Of a DNA stretch of 64,000 nucleotides, positions 17,424 to 26,496 are shown piece by piece (positions within the stretch are counted from its first letter, which is position 1; each line of letters starts with the position of its first letter). Below the pieces are notes generated by a model that was not told the DNA's origin, did no database searches, and was given only the letters and a program-made list of their open reading frames with translations. Position numbers and translations under genes: made by a program. The stretch is from positions 186,001-250,000 of the forward strand of contig CAJXNY010000001.1 in NCBI GenBank assembly GCA_913057435.1. The letters run 5' to 3'. Source of the DNA: an uncultured Oceanospirillaceae bacterium. Lineage in GTDB: Bacteria > Pseudomonadota > Gammaproteobacteria > Pseudomonadales > Balneatricaceae.

Positions 17424-18128
17424 GGGTACTCTCGTCATTGTAATGTTGGGTGCGCCAGGCCTGCGGTTACGCAAGTAAGCCTGGCCGTTTTTTATGTTTT
17501 GTCCGCAAGGCTGTCGCGGCAAGGCATCGCTGTCGCCTGATCGCAGGAGCCAGCTTGCTGGCGATTCACTCGTTCCCAGGCTCCGCGTGGGAATGCATAG
17601 CCCACAGTCGGTGCAGCGCTATCGCGGCCAGTCTGTGCCAGTGCTAATTACGGTCTTGCCTGCTGGCGCGTCAAGGGCTTCGCCCTTAACAATCCCGGCA
17701 CCTCCACAGAACGGCTATTTCCGCTACCGTGCATTTTTTCGGCGGACAAAAAGAACTCGCTTCGCTCAGACACCTTTTTGCCTTATCGCCGAAAAAACAC
17801 CCGCTATCGGGCCGTTCAGAGTCGGCGCAACAGCGGTGCCAGCGAACAACATCCGTGTACGATTAAAGCCCACGCCTGATCGTAGGAGCCTGCTTGCTGG
17901 CGATTAAACCCTGTGACATCAATACGTTCGCCGATCGCGAGCAAGCTCGCTCCTACAGCACAGATCCGCTCGTTCCCACGCTCCGCGTGGGAATGCATAA
18001 CCAGAACTGACGCGACGGGACGTCGCTGCTACAGACGCTGAACCATCGCGAGCAAGCTCGCTCCTACAAGCCCAGGCTGCAAAGCCCGATCGTAGGAGCC
18101 AGCTTGCTGGCGATCAGGCCAGTAATGA
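17424..18128. repeat. Intergenic repeat cluster between cobN and cbiX (composite element copy 1 plus REPs)
   Basis: No gene. The stretch holds a REP-A palindrome near 17540-17566 (GGAGCCAGCTTGCTGGCGAT) and a GTTCCCA...TGGGAA palindrome (17568-17600). The composite core (about 17650-17850) follows, with its TTTTTTCGGCG ... CGCCGAAAAAA stem-loop. More REP-A copies lie at 17878-17905, 17934-17958, 18044-18070 and 18088-18114, a second GTTCCCAC palindrome at 17969-18000 and a GACGCGACGGGACGTCGC palindrome at 18010-18034. cobN-cbiX readthrough would transcribe all of this. Confidence 0.85.
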
Positions 18129-21100
18129 TCAGCCCGCCTGCTCAGCCCCTTCGTCCAGTTCCAGCAGCAGGTCCTGTAGCCGGTCAGCATAGTCACCAGG
18201 CTCGGCCCAGAGGCCGCGCTGGATCGCTTCCAGTAACCGTTCGGCCATTTCTTCCAGCGCAGACCGGTTGTGCTGTTGCATAAATTCGCGGTTTTGCGGG
18301 TCAAAGACCAGCGCTTCGCTGACCTGTTCATACTGATAATCGGCCACCAGGTCGGTGGTGGCATCGTAGGCGAACAGGTAATCCACGCTGGCGGTCATTT
18401 CGAATGCGCCTTTATAGCCGTGTTGCTGCATGGCTTCAATCCATTTCGGATTTAACAGCCGACTGCGTACTACCCGGTTCAACTCTTCGTTCAGAGTACG
18501 GATTTTAGGCTGGGCCGGGTTGGCATGATCGCTGTGGTACACCTGCGGCATTTCACCGCTGAGAACCCGCACGGCGTTGGTCATGCCGCCCTGAAACTGG
18601 TAATAATCATCGGAGTCCAGAATATCGTGTTCACGGTTGTCCTGGTTCTGTACCACCGCCTCCAGCTGGCTGAGCTGGTGGGCAAACGCACTGCGCGCTT
18701 CCACCCCGTCACCGGGCTGGTTGCCGTAGGCGTAACCACCCCAGTTCAGGTAGGCATCGGCCAGATCACTGCTGTTTTCCCAGCAGCGCTCGTCGATCAG
18801 GCCCTGCAGCCCGGCCCCGTAGGCACCGGGTTTACTGCCAAATACCCGGTAACTGGCTTCACGGCTGGCCTGTTCAACAGACATCCCCTCGTCAATCAGC
18901 TGTTGCTGACGTTGTTCAATATGCTGGCGAATCCGGTTGCTGTTGCCGGGTTCATCCAGCGTAGCTATGGCCTGTACAGCGGCATCATAGAGCTTCATCA
19001 CATTAGGGAAGGCATCGCGGAAGAAGCCAGACACCCGCAAAGTCACATCCACCCGCGGCCGCCCCAGCTGCATTGCCGGGACGATTTCGAAATCCACCAC
19101 CCGGTTAGAACCCGCCGCCCAGACCGGTTTCACCCCCATCAGCGCAAACGCCTGGGCGATATCATCGCCGCCGGTACGCATGGTCGCCGTGCCCCACACC
19201 GATAGCCCCAGCTGCGCCGGATAGTCGCCCTCCTCCTGTAGATGGCGCTCAATCAGCGCCTGGGCCGACAGCTGGCCCAGCGCCCAGGCCGCCGGTGAAG
19301 GAATGGCGCGGTTATCCACTGAGAAAAAGTTACGCCCGGTGGGCAGGGTATCCAGCCGACCACGGGTCGGCGCGCCGCTGGGGCCTGGGGGAATAAACCC
19401 ACCGCTCAGCCCGGTTAACAGCGCACTGATCTCCTGCTCGGCACTTTGTTGCAACGCCTGCCAGAGGGTGGTTCGGACATACCTCAGCAGGCAGCCAGTG
19501 GCAGGCAACGCATCCAGCGTCAGTTGTTCATTGTCGATCAGATAACGCTGCAGCAGTTGCGCGGCCAGCAGTTCCAGCCGTTCACGGGTATCCGCTTCGC
19601 TGCGCCAGGGCTGATCACTGATCTGCTGCAGCATGTCCGGCTGCGGCCCCTGCCAGGGCTGGTGCGTGGCATTAAGCGGGTCAAACTCCCCCAGCCCCAG
19701 GTCCGCCGCCAGGTTGTGCAGAATGCCCTGGGCATGGGCCTGTTCGCCCCGAGGCAAACGCAACAGCGCAACCAGGGTATCCGCCAGTTTGCCCCCTTCA
19801 GGCAGCTGACCCAGAATGTGCAGACCATGGCGGATTTGCGCCTCTTTGATCTCACACAGGTAGGCGTCCAGCTCTTCCAGCAGCGCATCATCGCCATCAC
19901 TGGCCTTGCCTGGCAACTCTTCCAGCAGGTGAGAGCTGCGTACCTTTTCCAGGATCTGCTCACGCAACCAGGCTTCCCGGCGATTATCCATCCCCAGCGC
20001 CTGGTAATACTCATCTACCAGCCCTTCCAGATCAGCCATTTCGCCGTAGGTTTCCGCGCGGGTCATCGGCGGCATCAGGTGATCAATAATCACCGCCTGA
20101 GTACGCCGTTTAGCCTGCGCCCCTTCGCCAGGGTCGTTGACGATAAACGGATAAAAGTGCGGCATCGGCCCCAGTACAAGATCGGGCCAGCACTGGTCCG
20201 ACAGCGCCACCCCTTTGCCTGGCAGCCATTCCAGGTTGCCATGTTTACCAACATGGATCAGCGCATCCACCTGGTAGCAGTGACGCAGCCAGAAGTAGAA
20301 CGCCAGATAATTATGCGGCGGGATCAGATCCGGGTCGTGATAATTGGCCGCCAGGTCGAGGTTAAACCCCCGTGCAGGCTGGATGCCGATAAACGTCTCA
20401 CCCAGCCGGATACCCGACAGCATCAACCGGCCATCGCGGTATTTTATATCCTGCTCCGGCGCCCCCCAGCGGTCCCAGATCGCCCGCTGATTTTCTTCCG
20501 GTAAGCGGGAGAAATGCTGCAGATATTCATCCACCGCCAGGCTCTGCCAGCACGGCAGATGGTGCAGAGTATTGGGGTTATTGGTGACCGCCTCCAGCAA
20601 CGCCTCGATCAGCGCATCGCCGGTGTCGGGCAGCTCAGCCAGCGGATAACCGGCCAGTTTCAGCGCCCGTAGAATGTTCACCGTTGACGCCGGGGTATCC
20701 AGCCCAACGCCATTGCCGATCCGGCCATCGCGGGTGGGATAATTGGCCAGAATCAGTGCCAGCCGTTTGTCGGCGTTAGCTTTTTGCCCCAGCGCACAGC
20801 TGCGCTGCGCCAGCTGGCAGACAAAGTCCGCCCGTTCCGTCTGCAACTGATAGCGCACCACCGGCATCTGAGCCCGCTGGCAAAACTGCGCCACGGTTTT
20901 AAAACTGATGGCACGGGTGATCACCCGGCCATCCATCTCCGGCAGTACCACCTGCATGGCAATATCCCGGCTGCGCAGGCCCTGGGTTTGCGCTTGCCAG
21001 TCGTCCTCAGTACTGCTGGAAAGCACCAGCTGTAACACCGGCAAGGGTCGTTCGAACGGTGACTGAAAATCGGTCGGCTCACACGACAGCGCCGGACTGC

Positions 21101-21923
21101 CCACCCGGTTACTGGCAAAACCGGTGCTGTTCATAATCAGCTGGGCCTGGCTGCGTTCCAGCAACAGATTGACCAGCGCAATCGACTCCGGGCATTTAAG
21201 CGAGGCAATGGCGATCGGCAACGGGTTCAGCCCGGCCAGCACCATCCGTTCGATCAGCTGATCAAACATCTCGGTGTTAGCACTTTGCAGGTGGCTGCGA
21301 TAAAACAGCAACGCCACCACCGGCTGGTCCGCCTGCCAGCGCTGCTGCCACTGCGCCAGAGTGGCCGTCTCACCGCCCGGCTGATATAGCATGCAACGGG
21401 GCACCGGCTGCGGCTCATGCCAGGAAGTTTCCACGGCCAGATATTCACTTTGCAGGAAGCTGAGCAATGATTGACTGTTCGCCAGACCGCCTTCACGCAG
21501 GTAACGCCAGACCCGCTGCTGATCCCCCGCCGCCACGGTGGAGTATGCGCGCAGTTGTGGGTCATCAGCATCATCACCCGGCACCAGAATCAGCGTCCGC
21601 CCAGGCCGTTGCGCCCAGGCCTGCAGCCGCTCCACGCCATACTGCCAGTAATTTTCACCTCCCAGCAACGACACCACCACCAGCTGTGCCTGCTCCAGCA
21701 CCTTGTGCTCATACAGATCAAACGCCGCCGGTTTGAGCAACTGCACCCAGTTAGCCAGCCGCACCTGGGGAGCATCAGCAGGCTGTGCATCCACCGCCGC
21801 CGCCAGCGCCGCCAGGGTGCTGTCGGCGGCCGCCATCATTACAATGGGGGCCGGGTTTTGATCCAGGTCGATAATGCCTTCATCGTCGACAAAACCACCG
21901 GGTTGTGCAGCTAACAGGTGCAT
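18129..21923 (-). CDS. cobN: Cobaltochelatase large subunit CobN
   Basis: 1264 residues, full length for CobN. The diagnostic central region is present (HVGKHGNLEWLPGKGVALSD near residue 560), followed by PFIVNDPGEGAQAKRR and the GEMADLEGLVDEYY stretch. Later, GGDDIAQAFALMGVKPVW and FRDAFPNVMKLYDAAVQAIA are also CobN/BchH-like. CobN is the porphyrin-binding catalytic subunit of the ATP-dependent chelatase that puts Co2+ into hydrogenobyrinate a,c-diamide in the aerobic pathway. CobS/CobT partners are absent here; the fused ChlI/ChlD protein at 33.5-35.2 kb is the likely motor. AAGG lies about six bases before the ATG. A REP palindrome starts about 15 bp after the stop. Confidence 0.95.
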   Translation of the reverse strand: MHLLAAQPGGFVDDEGIIDLDQNPAPIVMMAAADSTLAALAAAVDAQPADAPQVRLANWVQLLKPAAFDLYEHKVLEQAQLVVVSLLGGENYWQYGVERLQAWAQRPGRTLILVPGDDADDPQLRAYSTVAAGDQQRVWRYLREGGLANSQSLLSFLQSEYLAVETSWHEPQPVPRCMLYQPGGETATLAQWQQRWQADQPVVALLFYRSHLQSANTEMFDQLIERMVLAGLNPLPIAIASLKCPESIALVNLLLERSQAQLIMNSTGFASNRVGSPALSCEPTDFQSPFERPLPVLQLVLSSSTEDDWQAQTQGLRSRDIAMQVVLPEMDGRVITRAISFKTVAQFCQRAQMPVVRYQLQTERADFVCQLAQRSCALGQKANADKRLALILANYPTRDGRIGNGVGLDTPASTVNILRALKLAGYPLAELPDTGDALIEALLEAVTNNPNTLHHLPCWQSLAVDEYLQHFSRLPEENQRAIWDRWGAPEQDIKYRDGRLMLSGIRLGETFIGIQPARGFNLDLAANYHDPDLIPPHNYLAFYFWLRHCYQVDALIHVGKHGNLEWLPGKGVALSDQCWPDLVLGPMPHFYPFIVNDPGEGAQAKRRTQAVIIDHLMPPMTRAETYGEMADLEGLVDEYYQALGMDNRREAWLREQILEKVRSSHLLEELPGKASDGDDALLEELDAYLCEIKEAQIRHGLHILGQLPEGGKLADTLVALLRLPRGEQAHAQGILHNLAADLGLGEFDPLNATHQPWQGPQPDMLQQISDQPWRSEADTRERLELLAAQLLQRYLIDNEQLTLDALPATGCLLRYVRTTLWQALQQSAEQEISALLTGLSGGFIPPGPSGAPTRGRLDTLPTGRNFFSVDNRAIPSPAAWALGQLSAQALIERHLQEEGDYPAQLGLSVWGTATMRTGGDDIAQAFALMGVKPVWAAGSNRVVDFEIVPAMQLGRPRVDVTLRVSGFFRDAFPNVMKLYDAAVQAIATLDEPGNSNRIRQHIEQRQQQLIDEGMSVEQASREASYRVFGSKPGAYGAGLQGLIDERCWENSSDLADAYLNWGGYAYGNQPGDGVEARSAFAHQLSQLEAVVQNQDNREHDILDSDDYYQFQGGMTNAVRVLSGEMPQVYHSDHANPAQPKIRTLNEELNRVVRSRLLNPKWIEAMQQHGYKGAFEMTASVDYLFAYDATTDLVADYQYEQVSEALVFDPQNREFMQQHNRSALEEMAERLLEAIQRGLWAEPGDYADRLQDLLLELDEGAEQAG

Positions 21924-22010
21924 GGGTTACCTTTTTTGACTGTTAAGTATCTGGGTGTGCTAAGGCTGATCGTGGTTAACGTGTGTTGTGGCCAATAAAT
22001 TCTGAGTCAG

Positions 22011-22460
22011 CCCCATCGCGAGCAAGCTCACTCCTACAAGGGCATCCGTACTGCCGTAGGAGCCAGCTTGCTGGCGATGCTCTCGTTCCCCCACTCTGCG
22101 TGGGAATACATAGCCCTGAGCCCGTACTTCGCTATCGCGGCAACTCTGTGCTGATGCTGGTTTTGGTCTTGCCTGCTGGCGCGTCAAGGGCTTCGCCCTT
22201 AACAATCCCAGCACCTCCACAGAACGGCTTTTTCCGCTACCGTGCATTTTTTCGGCGGACAAAAAGAACTCGCTTCGCTCAGACACCTTTTTGCCTTATC
22301 GCCGAAAAAACACCCGCTATCGGGCCGTTCAGAGTCGGCGCAACAGCGGTGCCAACGAATAACATCAGTGTGATGCCTATTCCTTTGAACCATCGCGAGC
22401 AAGCCCGCTCCTACAGGAGCATCCGAACTTCCGTAGGAGCCAGCTTGCTGGCGATCAGCT
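22011..22460. repeat. Composite repeat copy 2 flanked by REP palindromes (cobW-cobN gap)
   Basis: REP-A units at 22014-22040, 22053-22078, 22390-22416 and 22430-22456 bracket a GTTCCC...GGGAA palindrome (about 22082-22112) and the full composite core (about 22165-22370), nearly identical to the copy at 17.65-17.85 kb. Reading frames here (for example one beginning near 22286 on the minus strand) are by-products of the repeat. Confidence 0.85.
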
Positions 22461-22473
22461 ACAGCGCTGGCGA

Positions 22474-23550
22474 TTACACCTGTGCTGTTTTCAGTGCCGC
22501 TTCAATCTGGCCCTGCTCGATCCCTTTGCCGATAAATACCAGCTGGGTCTGGCGGCTGTCGTCGGCGGTCCATGGGCGGTCGAACCAGCTGTCCAGACGT
22601 TCGCCGACGGCCTGGATTACCTGGCGCATCGGTTTGCCCGGCAGTGCGGCGAAACCTTTGGCGCGGTAGATGGTGTGTTCGGCCAGCAACTGTTGCAGTG
22701 CGGCCTGCAGTTTGGTGCTGTCCACTTCACCCAGGCTGATCACGAACGAGTCAAAATGGTCATGGGCGTGGTCGTGTTCTTCACCGTGAACGTGGTGGTG
22801 GTCATGGTGGTTGTGTACATCGTGGATGCGCGCTTCGGCTTCTGCACCAATGCCCATCAACACATCCAGCTGTGCTTCGCCGTTTTCGATGTAGGTGGTT
22901 TTCACACTGGCCGGTACCCGGTTGGCGACGATCTGCTGCACGGCTTCACGCTGATCGGCATCCAGCAGGTCATTTTTGCTGACCACCACCAGGTCCGCCG
23001 CGCTGAGCTGGTCTTCCAGCAGTTCCTGCAGGCTAGGGTCGTGATCCAGGCTGTCATCGGCCAGCCGTTGAGCCTGCACTTTATCTTCGTCATGGGCGAA
23101 ACGGCCCGCCGCCACGGCAGGGCCATCCAGCACGGTGATCACCGCATCCACGGTGCAGTACTCTTTAATGCCCGGCCAGTTGAACGCCTGCACCAGCGGT
23201 TTAGGCAGTGCCAGGCCGCTGGTTTCGATCAGGATATGATCGATATCATCACGCCGGGCCACCAGCTGCTCCATTACCGGCAGGAACTCTTCTTCCACCG
23301 TGCAGCAGATACAACCGTTGGCCAGCTCGTAGATACCGTCCTGACCCTGGCCTGGTGCGGCGTTTTCGTCAGCACATTCCAGCGGGCAGCTGCGCAGCAG
23401 TTCAGAGTCGATATCCAGCTCGCCAAACTCGTTGACGATTACGGCGATGCGCTTGCCCGCCGCCTGTTTCAGTACATTGGACAACAGCGTGGTTTTACCG
23501 CTGCCCAGGAAGCCGGTTACAACGGTGGTCGGGATCTTATTCAGGTTCAT
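22474..23550 (-). CDS. cobW: CobW family GTPase (cobalamin-associated metallochaperone)
   Basis: 358 residues. The G3E GTPase domain has Walker A (GFLGSGKTTLLSNVL) near residue 13, the CXCC metal motif GCICCTVEEE near residue 80, Walker B-like ETSGLALP and the base-recognition NKxD-like SKNDLLD. A His/Asp-rich linker (HNHHDHHHVHGEEHDHAHDH, about 235-255) precedes the C-terminal CobW_C domain. CobW is required for aerobic B12 synthesis and is thought to supply Co2+ to CobN. AGGAAA stands before the ATG. It lies directly upstream of cobN in the transcript, separated by the composite repeat. Confidence 0.93.
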   Translation of the reverse strand: MNLNKIPTTVVTGFLGSGKTTLLSNVLKQAAGKRIAVIVNEFGELDIDSELLRSCPLECADENAAPGQGQDGIYELANGCICCTVEEEFLPVMEQLVARRDDIDHILIETSGLALPKPLVQAFNWPGIKEYCTVDAVITVLDGPAVAAGRFAHDEDKVQAQRLADDSLDHDPSLQELLEDQLSAADLVVVSKNDLLDADQREAVQQIVANRVPASVKTTYIENGEAQLDVLMGIGAEAEARIHDVHNHHDHHHVHGEEHDHAHDHFDSFVISLGEVDSTKLQAALQQLLAEHTIYRAKGFAALPGKPMRQVIQAVGERLDSWFDRPWTADDSRQTQLVFIGKGIEQGQIEAALKTAQV

Positions 23551-23604
23551 AATGTTTCCTTATGCGTTTCATGCACAGCAGTCGTAAAGGTATCCACAAA
23601 TACA

Positions 23605-23730
23605 GAGATTCGTCACACTCGCGCACGCGGGTGTCCATCACCACCGAAGCAAGCCCCCACTTTACGTAAGGCCCAGGCTCCGTTTGTGGATACCCGCCTG
23701 CGCGGGTAAGACGGTGTCGGCGTTCAGGCT
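23605..23730. repeat. Inverted-repeat element (CGCGGGTGTCC / GGATACCCGC)
   Basis: In the cobM-cobW gap, CGCACGCGGGTGTCCA (from about 23626) faces TGGATACCCGCCTGCGCGGG (from about 23692), forming an imperfect inverted repeat of about 100 bp that ends AAGACGGTG. The same layout recurs at 61.42-61.53 kb. It resembles a small non-autonomous element. No transposase is present. Confidence 0.7.
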
Positions 23731-23761
23731 TTGACTGCCTCTACACGTTAAAACTGGGTAT

Positions 23762-24538
23762 TTATGATTCAGCGCCAGCCTTGCTACGGGGCCGGAAAAT
23801 ATGGGGCTGGTCTTTGCTGTACAGGTACGAGTCTTCAAACTCATCGGTATCCAGCACCTGGCCGACCAGAATCAGCGCCGTGCGGGTGAATTTTTTCGCC
23901 CGTACTTTTTCGACAATATCACTCAGGGTGCCGATCACTTTGTCCTGATCCGGCCAGGAGGTGCGATAGCACACCGCCACCGGGCAGTCGGCACCATAGT
24001 GCGGAATCAATTCTTCGACGATCTTGTGAATCCGGGTCACCCCCAGGTGGATCGCCAGGGTAGCCCCACTCTGCGCCAGCTGCGGCAAACGCTCCCGTTC
24101 CGGGAACGGGGTTTTACCTTCATAGCGGGTCATAACGATGGTCTGGGTCACGCCGGACAGGGTCAGCTCTTTGCCCAGCCAGGCGGCGGACGCGGCCATG
24201 GCACTCACGCCCGGCACCACTTCGTACTCGATCCCGGCCTGTTCCAGCCGCCGGATCTGTTCACCAATCGCGCCATAGAGTGACGGGTCGCCACACTGCA
24301 GCCGGGCCACATCTTTGCCCTCAGCATGGGCCTGGCCGATCACCTGGCTGATCTGTTCCAGGTCCATGGTGGCGGTGTCCAGGATCTGCTCGGCACTGCC
24401 CTCCACTTCCTGCAGCAGCTCACGGGGAATCAGTGAACCGGCATACAGCACCACCGGGCACTGTTTCAGAATACGCGCACCCTTGAGGGTCATCAGTTCC
24501 GGGTCACCGGGGCCTGCGCCGATAAAATAGACTTTCAT
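23762..24538 (-). CDS. cobM: Precorrin-4 / cobalt-precorrin-4 C11-methyltransferase
   Basis: 258 residues, the usual length for CobM/CbiF. The SAM-dependent tetrapyrrole methylase fold shows VYFIGAGPGDPELMTLKGA at the N-terminus, GDPSLYGAIGEQ near residue 80, YEVVPGVSAMAASAAWLG near 105, and the C-terminal LILVGQVL. It methylates C-11 in both routes, so it is not diagnostic of aerobic or anaerobic chemistry. It follows cobJ in the transcript after about 90 bp. Confidence 0.94.
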   Translation of the reverse strand: MKVYFIGAGPGDPELMTLKGARILKQCPVVLYAGSLIPRELLQEVEGSAEQILDTATMDLEQISQVIGQAHAEGKDVARLQCGDPSLYGAIGEQIRRLEQAGIEYEVVPGVSAMAASAAWLGKELTLSGVTQTIVMTRYEGKTPFPERERLPQLAQSGATLAIHLGVTRIHKIVEELIPHYGADCPVAVCYRTSWPDQDKVIGTLSDIVEKVRAKKFTRTALILVGQVLDTDEFEDSYLYSKDQPHIFRPRSKAGAES

Positions 24539-24577
24539 AATTTCAGATCCTGAGATCGATTAGCCATTATCACTCCC

Positions 24578-24636
24578 CTGCGTAGGCGCCAGCTTGCTGG
24601 CGATACCGGGACGCGACGGGACGTCGCTGCTACAGC
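24578..24636. repeat. REP-A plus GACGTC-type palindrome at the cobJ stop
   Basis: GCCAGCTTGCTGGCGAT (24588-24604) is followed by GACGCGACGGGACGTCGCTG (24611-24630) and CTACAG. The cobJ stop codon (24630-24632) is the CTA of this palindrome, read as TAG on the minus strand. Confidence 0.85.
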
Positions 24637-25412
24637 AGCTTCTTTTTGTACCCACGCGGGGTGTACACCCACTCGCGGCTGCCATTAACGATATGGCGGG
24701 ATTCGCTATTACCGACGCTGACCAGAGTGAACATATCGACATCTTTGGCGTCCAGTTCATCCAGCCGGATGATGCGGATACTTTCGTCATCGCGGGTCAG
24801 CTGGCGGCCCAGCACTACCGGGGTTTCTGCCGGGCGATATTGCAACAAAATATCGCGGGCGGTGTTGAGCTGCCAGTTACGTTTTTTCGATACCGGGTTG
24901 TAGAACGACACCACAAAGTCACCGGTGCCAGCGCTGTGCAGGCGTTTCTCGATGGTCTCCCAGGGCGTCAGCAGATCAGACAGCGAGATGGTGCAGAAAT
25001 CATGCCCCAGCATCGCGCCTACCCGACTGGCCGCCGCCTGCATGGCGGAAATACCGGGGATCACTTCGATCTCCACATCGAGCCATTCGGGGTGGTTCTC
25101 TTTGCCCTGCAGCTGCTGATCCAGCAGTTCAAACACCAGCGTGGCCATGGCGTAGATGCCGATATCACCGCTGGACACCAGCGCAGTGGCTTTACCCTGC
25201 GCTGCCAGATCCAGCGCCAGCCGGGCACGGGCGATCTCTTCACCCAGTGGCAGCTGATGGTGTGTTTTGCCATCACAGACACCACCGAGCAGATCCAGGT
25301 AGAGGCCATACGCGACCAGATCTGTGCTGGCTTCCAGTGCCGCCAGCGCCCGTGGCGCGACCAGCTGGGCATCACCTGGCCCCATACCGATTACAAACAG
25401 TTTGTTTTGCAT
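24630..25412 (-). CDS. cobJ: Precorrin-3B / cobalt-precorrin-3 C17-methyltransferase
   Basis: 260 residues. Methylase motifs: LFVIGMGPGDAQLVAPRA at the start, SSGDIGIYAMATLVFE near residue 80, EVIPGISAMQAAASRVGAML near 115 and the family-specific LLTPWETIEKRL. VVSFYNPVSKKRNWQLN and TPVVLGRQLTRDDE are typical of CobJ/CbiH, which methylates C-17 with ring contraction. In the early-cobalt route this enzyme does ring contraction itself (CbiH role); absence of a cobG gene here fits that. The stop codon falls within a repeat palindrome. Confidence 0.94.
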   Translation of the reverse strand: MQNKLFVIGMGPGDAQLVAPRALAALEASTDLVAYGLYLDLLGGVCDGKTHHQLPLGEEIARARLALDLAAQGKATALVSSGDIGIYAMATLVFELLDQQLQGKENHPEWLDVEIEVIPGISAMQAAASRVGAMLGHDFCTISLSDLLTPWETIEKRLHSAGTGDFVVSFYNPVSKKRNWQLNTARDILLQYRPAETPVVLGRQLTRDDESIRIIRLDELDAKDVDMFTLVSVGNSESRHIVNGSREWVYTPRGYKKKLL

Positions 25413-25427
25413 TGTGTCGTTTACATC

Positions 25428-25747
25428 TCCTCGTTCCCACCGGATGGGTGGGAATGTCTAAATTCATCTGTATCGGCCGGTATATCCAACCTGCTGCCAA
25501 CCCATCGTAGATCATTGATGGGCACATCGCTTCGCTCTTTTGCCCATCCTACGAACTGGGCTCTATGTGGGACCGGTGTCCTCACCGCGAAGCTCTACCT
25601 CGTTCCCACGCTCTGCGTGGGAGTGCATAGCCCTGGGCCGGTGCTGCGCTATTGGCGCCGTTCAGAGTCGGCGCAACGGCGGTGCCAGCGAACAGCATCA
25701 GCGCGATGCCCATCCCTCTGAACCATCGCGAGCAAGCTCGCTCCTAC
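25428..25747. repeat. Repeat cluster in cbiG-cobJ gap, with shortest composite copy
   Basis: Contains a GTTCCCACC...GGTGGGAA palindrome (25432-25455) and a GATGGGCACATCGCTTCGCT element (25517-25553) matching one in reverse at 48.71-48.75 kb. A short composite copy (25600-25747) has a GTTCCCAC head joined directly to the GCCGTTCAGAGTCGGCGCAA tail. It ends with REP-A at 25723-25747. The region between two GCTAT(C/T)-type direct repeats present in longer copies is missing. Confidence 0.85.
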
Positions 25748-26496
25748 CCGTAACTGCGGGCAATGGCGCAGGTGGCCTGGCGGTTTTTCTGTTTATTTAG
25801 CACCAGCTCCGCGCGCTGGCCGGCCTGTTGCTGGCAGCTGTACAACGCGGCGGACTCGGCCACGCCATAGACGCCAACGGTGTTGTATACATACTCCGAG
25901 CGCATGCTGAGCTGGCTTTCGACCTCGCTCAGTTCGTCTGCGCTCCAGGTGTCGTAGGGTTTGTTCAGCTGTTCAGCCAGGCCAATCAGGCCCACTTCGT
26001 CGGCTTTTACATCGATGCTGCTGATTCGGTCAATCTGGTCCAAAGTCAGCCCGGCCTGTTCCAGGCATTGCATCAGCAACCCTTCCAGCACCGCCTGCGG
26101 GCAGTTGCGTTCACAGCCCATGCCCACGCTGTACAGCGGTTTGAGGTACGGGTTGGCGGTGGTGATCACCAGTGCGGCACTGATCTGTTCACTGAGCTGG
26201 CGGGCCAGTTCGTTGGCACCGCCTTCATGGCCGGACAACAGCGGGATGACAAAGCGGCCCTGTTCATCCATCACCAGTACGGGTGGATCGTTGTATTTAT
26301 CCACCAGCACCGGGGCCAGCGTGCGCATGACGATGCCGGTGGCGCAGATAAACAGCAGCGGTTCACCGGCCCGAAACAGCGCCTGTACATGCTCAGCAAA
26401 AGGCTTTGGCTTGTAATCCAGCACCGCCTCGGGCCGTAAAGCGCAAAGTCGCTGGCCCAGCTGCTGACCGGCCTCCGTCAGCGCAATAATGCGCAT
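25744..26496 (-). CDS. cbiG: Cobalt-precorrin-5A hydrolase CbiG
   Basis: 250 residues, short for CbiG (often 300-350) but with both conserved parts. N-terminal half: LLFICATGIVMRTLAPVLVDKY, VMDEQGRFVIPLLSGHEGGA and NELARQL, the CbiG glycine-rich signature. C-terminal half: SVGMGCERNCP, ISSIDVKADEVGLIGLAEQL and TVGVYGVAESAAL. CbiG opens the delta-lactone and releases acetaldehyde, which occurs only in the early-cobalt pathway. Its start overlaps the cobI stop (TGATG). The stop codon TAG (25744-25746) lies in the last bases of a REP palindrome. Confidence 0.94.
   Translation of the reverse strand: MRIIALTEAGQQLGQRLCALRPEAVLDYKPKPFAEHVQALFRAGEPLLFICATGIVMRTLAPVLVDKYNDPPVLVMDEQGRFVIPLLSGHEGGANELARQLSEQISAALVITTANPYLKPLYSVGMGCERNCPQAVLEGLLMQCLEQAGLTLDQIDRISSIDVKADEVGLIGLAEQLNKPYDTWSADELSEVESQLSMRSEYVYNTVGVYGVAESAALYSCQQQAGQRAELVLNKQKNRQATCAIARSYG

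Noticed and set aside
17537-18114. Possible CRISPR array (many similar short repeats)
   Set aside because: Spacing is irregular, repeats alternate in orientation, and the units are GC-rich palindromes of REP type; no cas genes.
19446-20504. 352-codon open frame on the plus strand
   Set aside because: Antisense shadow of cobN, Gln/Arg-rich low-complexity translation.
21960-22286. Open frame reading through the composite repeat (also upstream of cobK, to 30305)
   Set aside because: The same translation appears in several repeat copies with deletions and no start signal; it is a property of the repeat, not a gene.
22675-23709. 344-codon open frame on the plus strand
   Set aside because: Antisense to cobW; cobW has all GTPase motifs.
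24594-25721. 375-codon open frame on the plus strand
   Set aside because: Antisense to cobJ and running through repeats.
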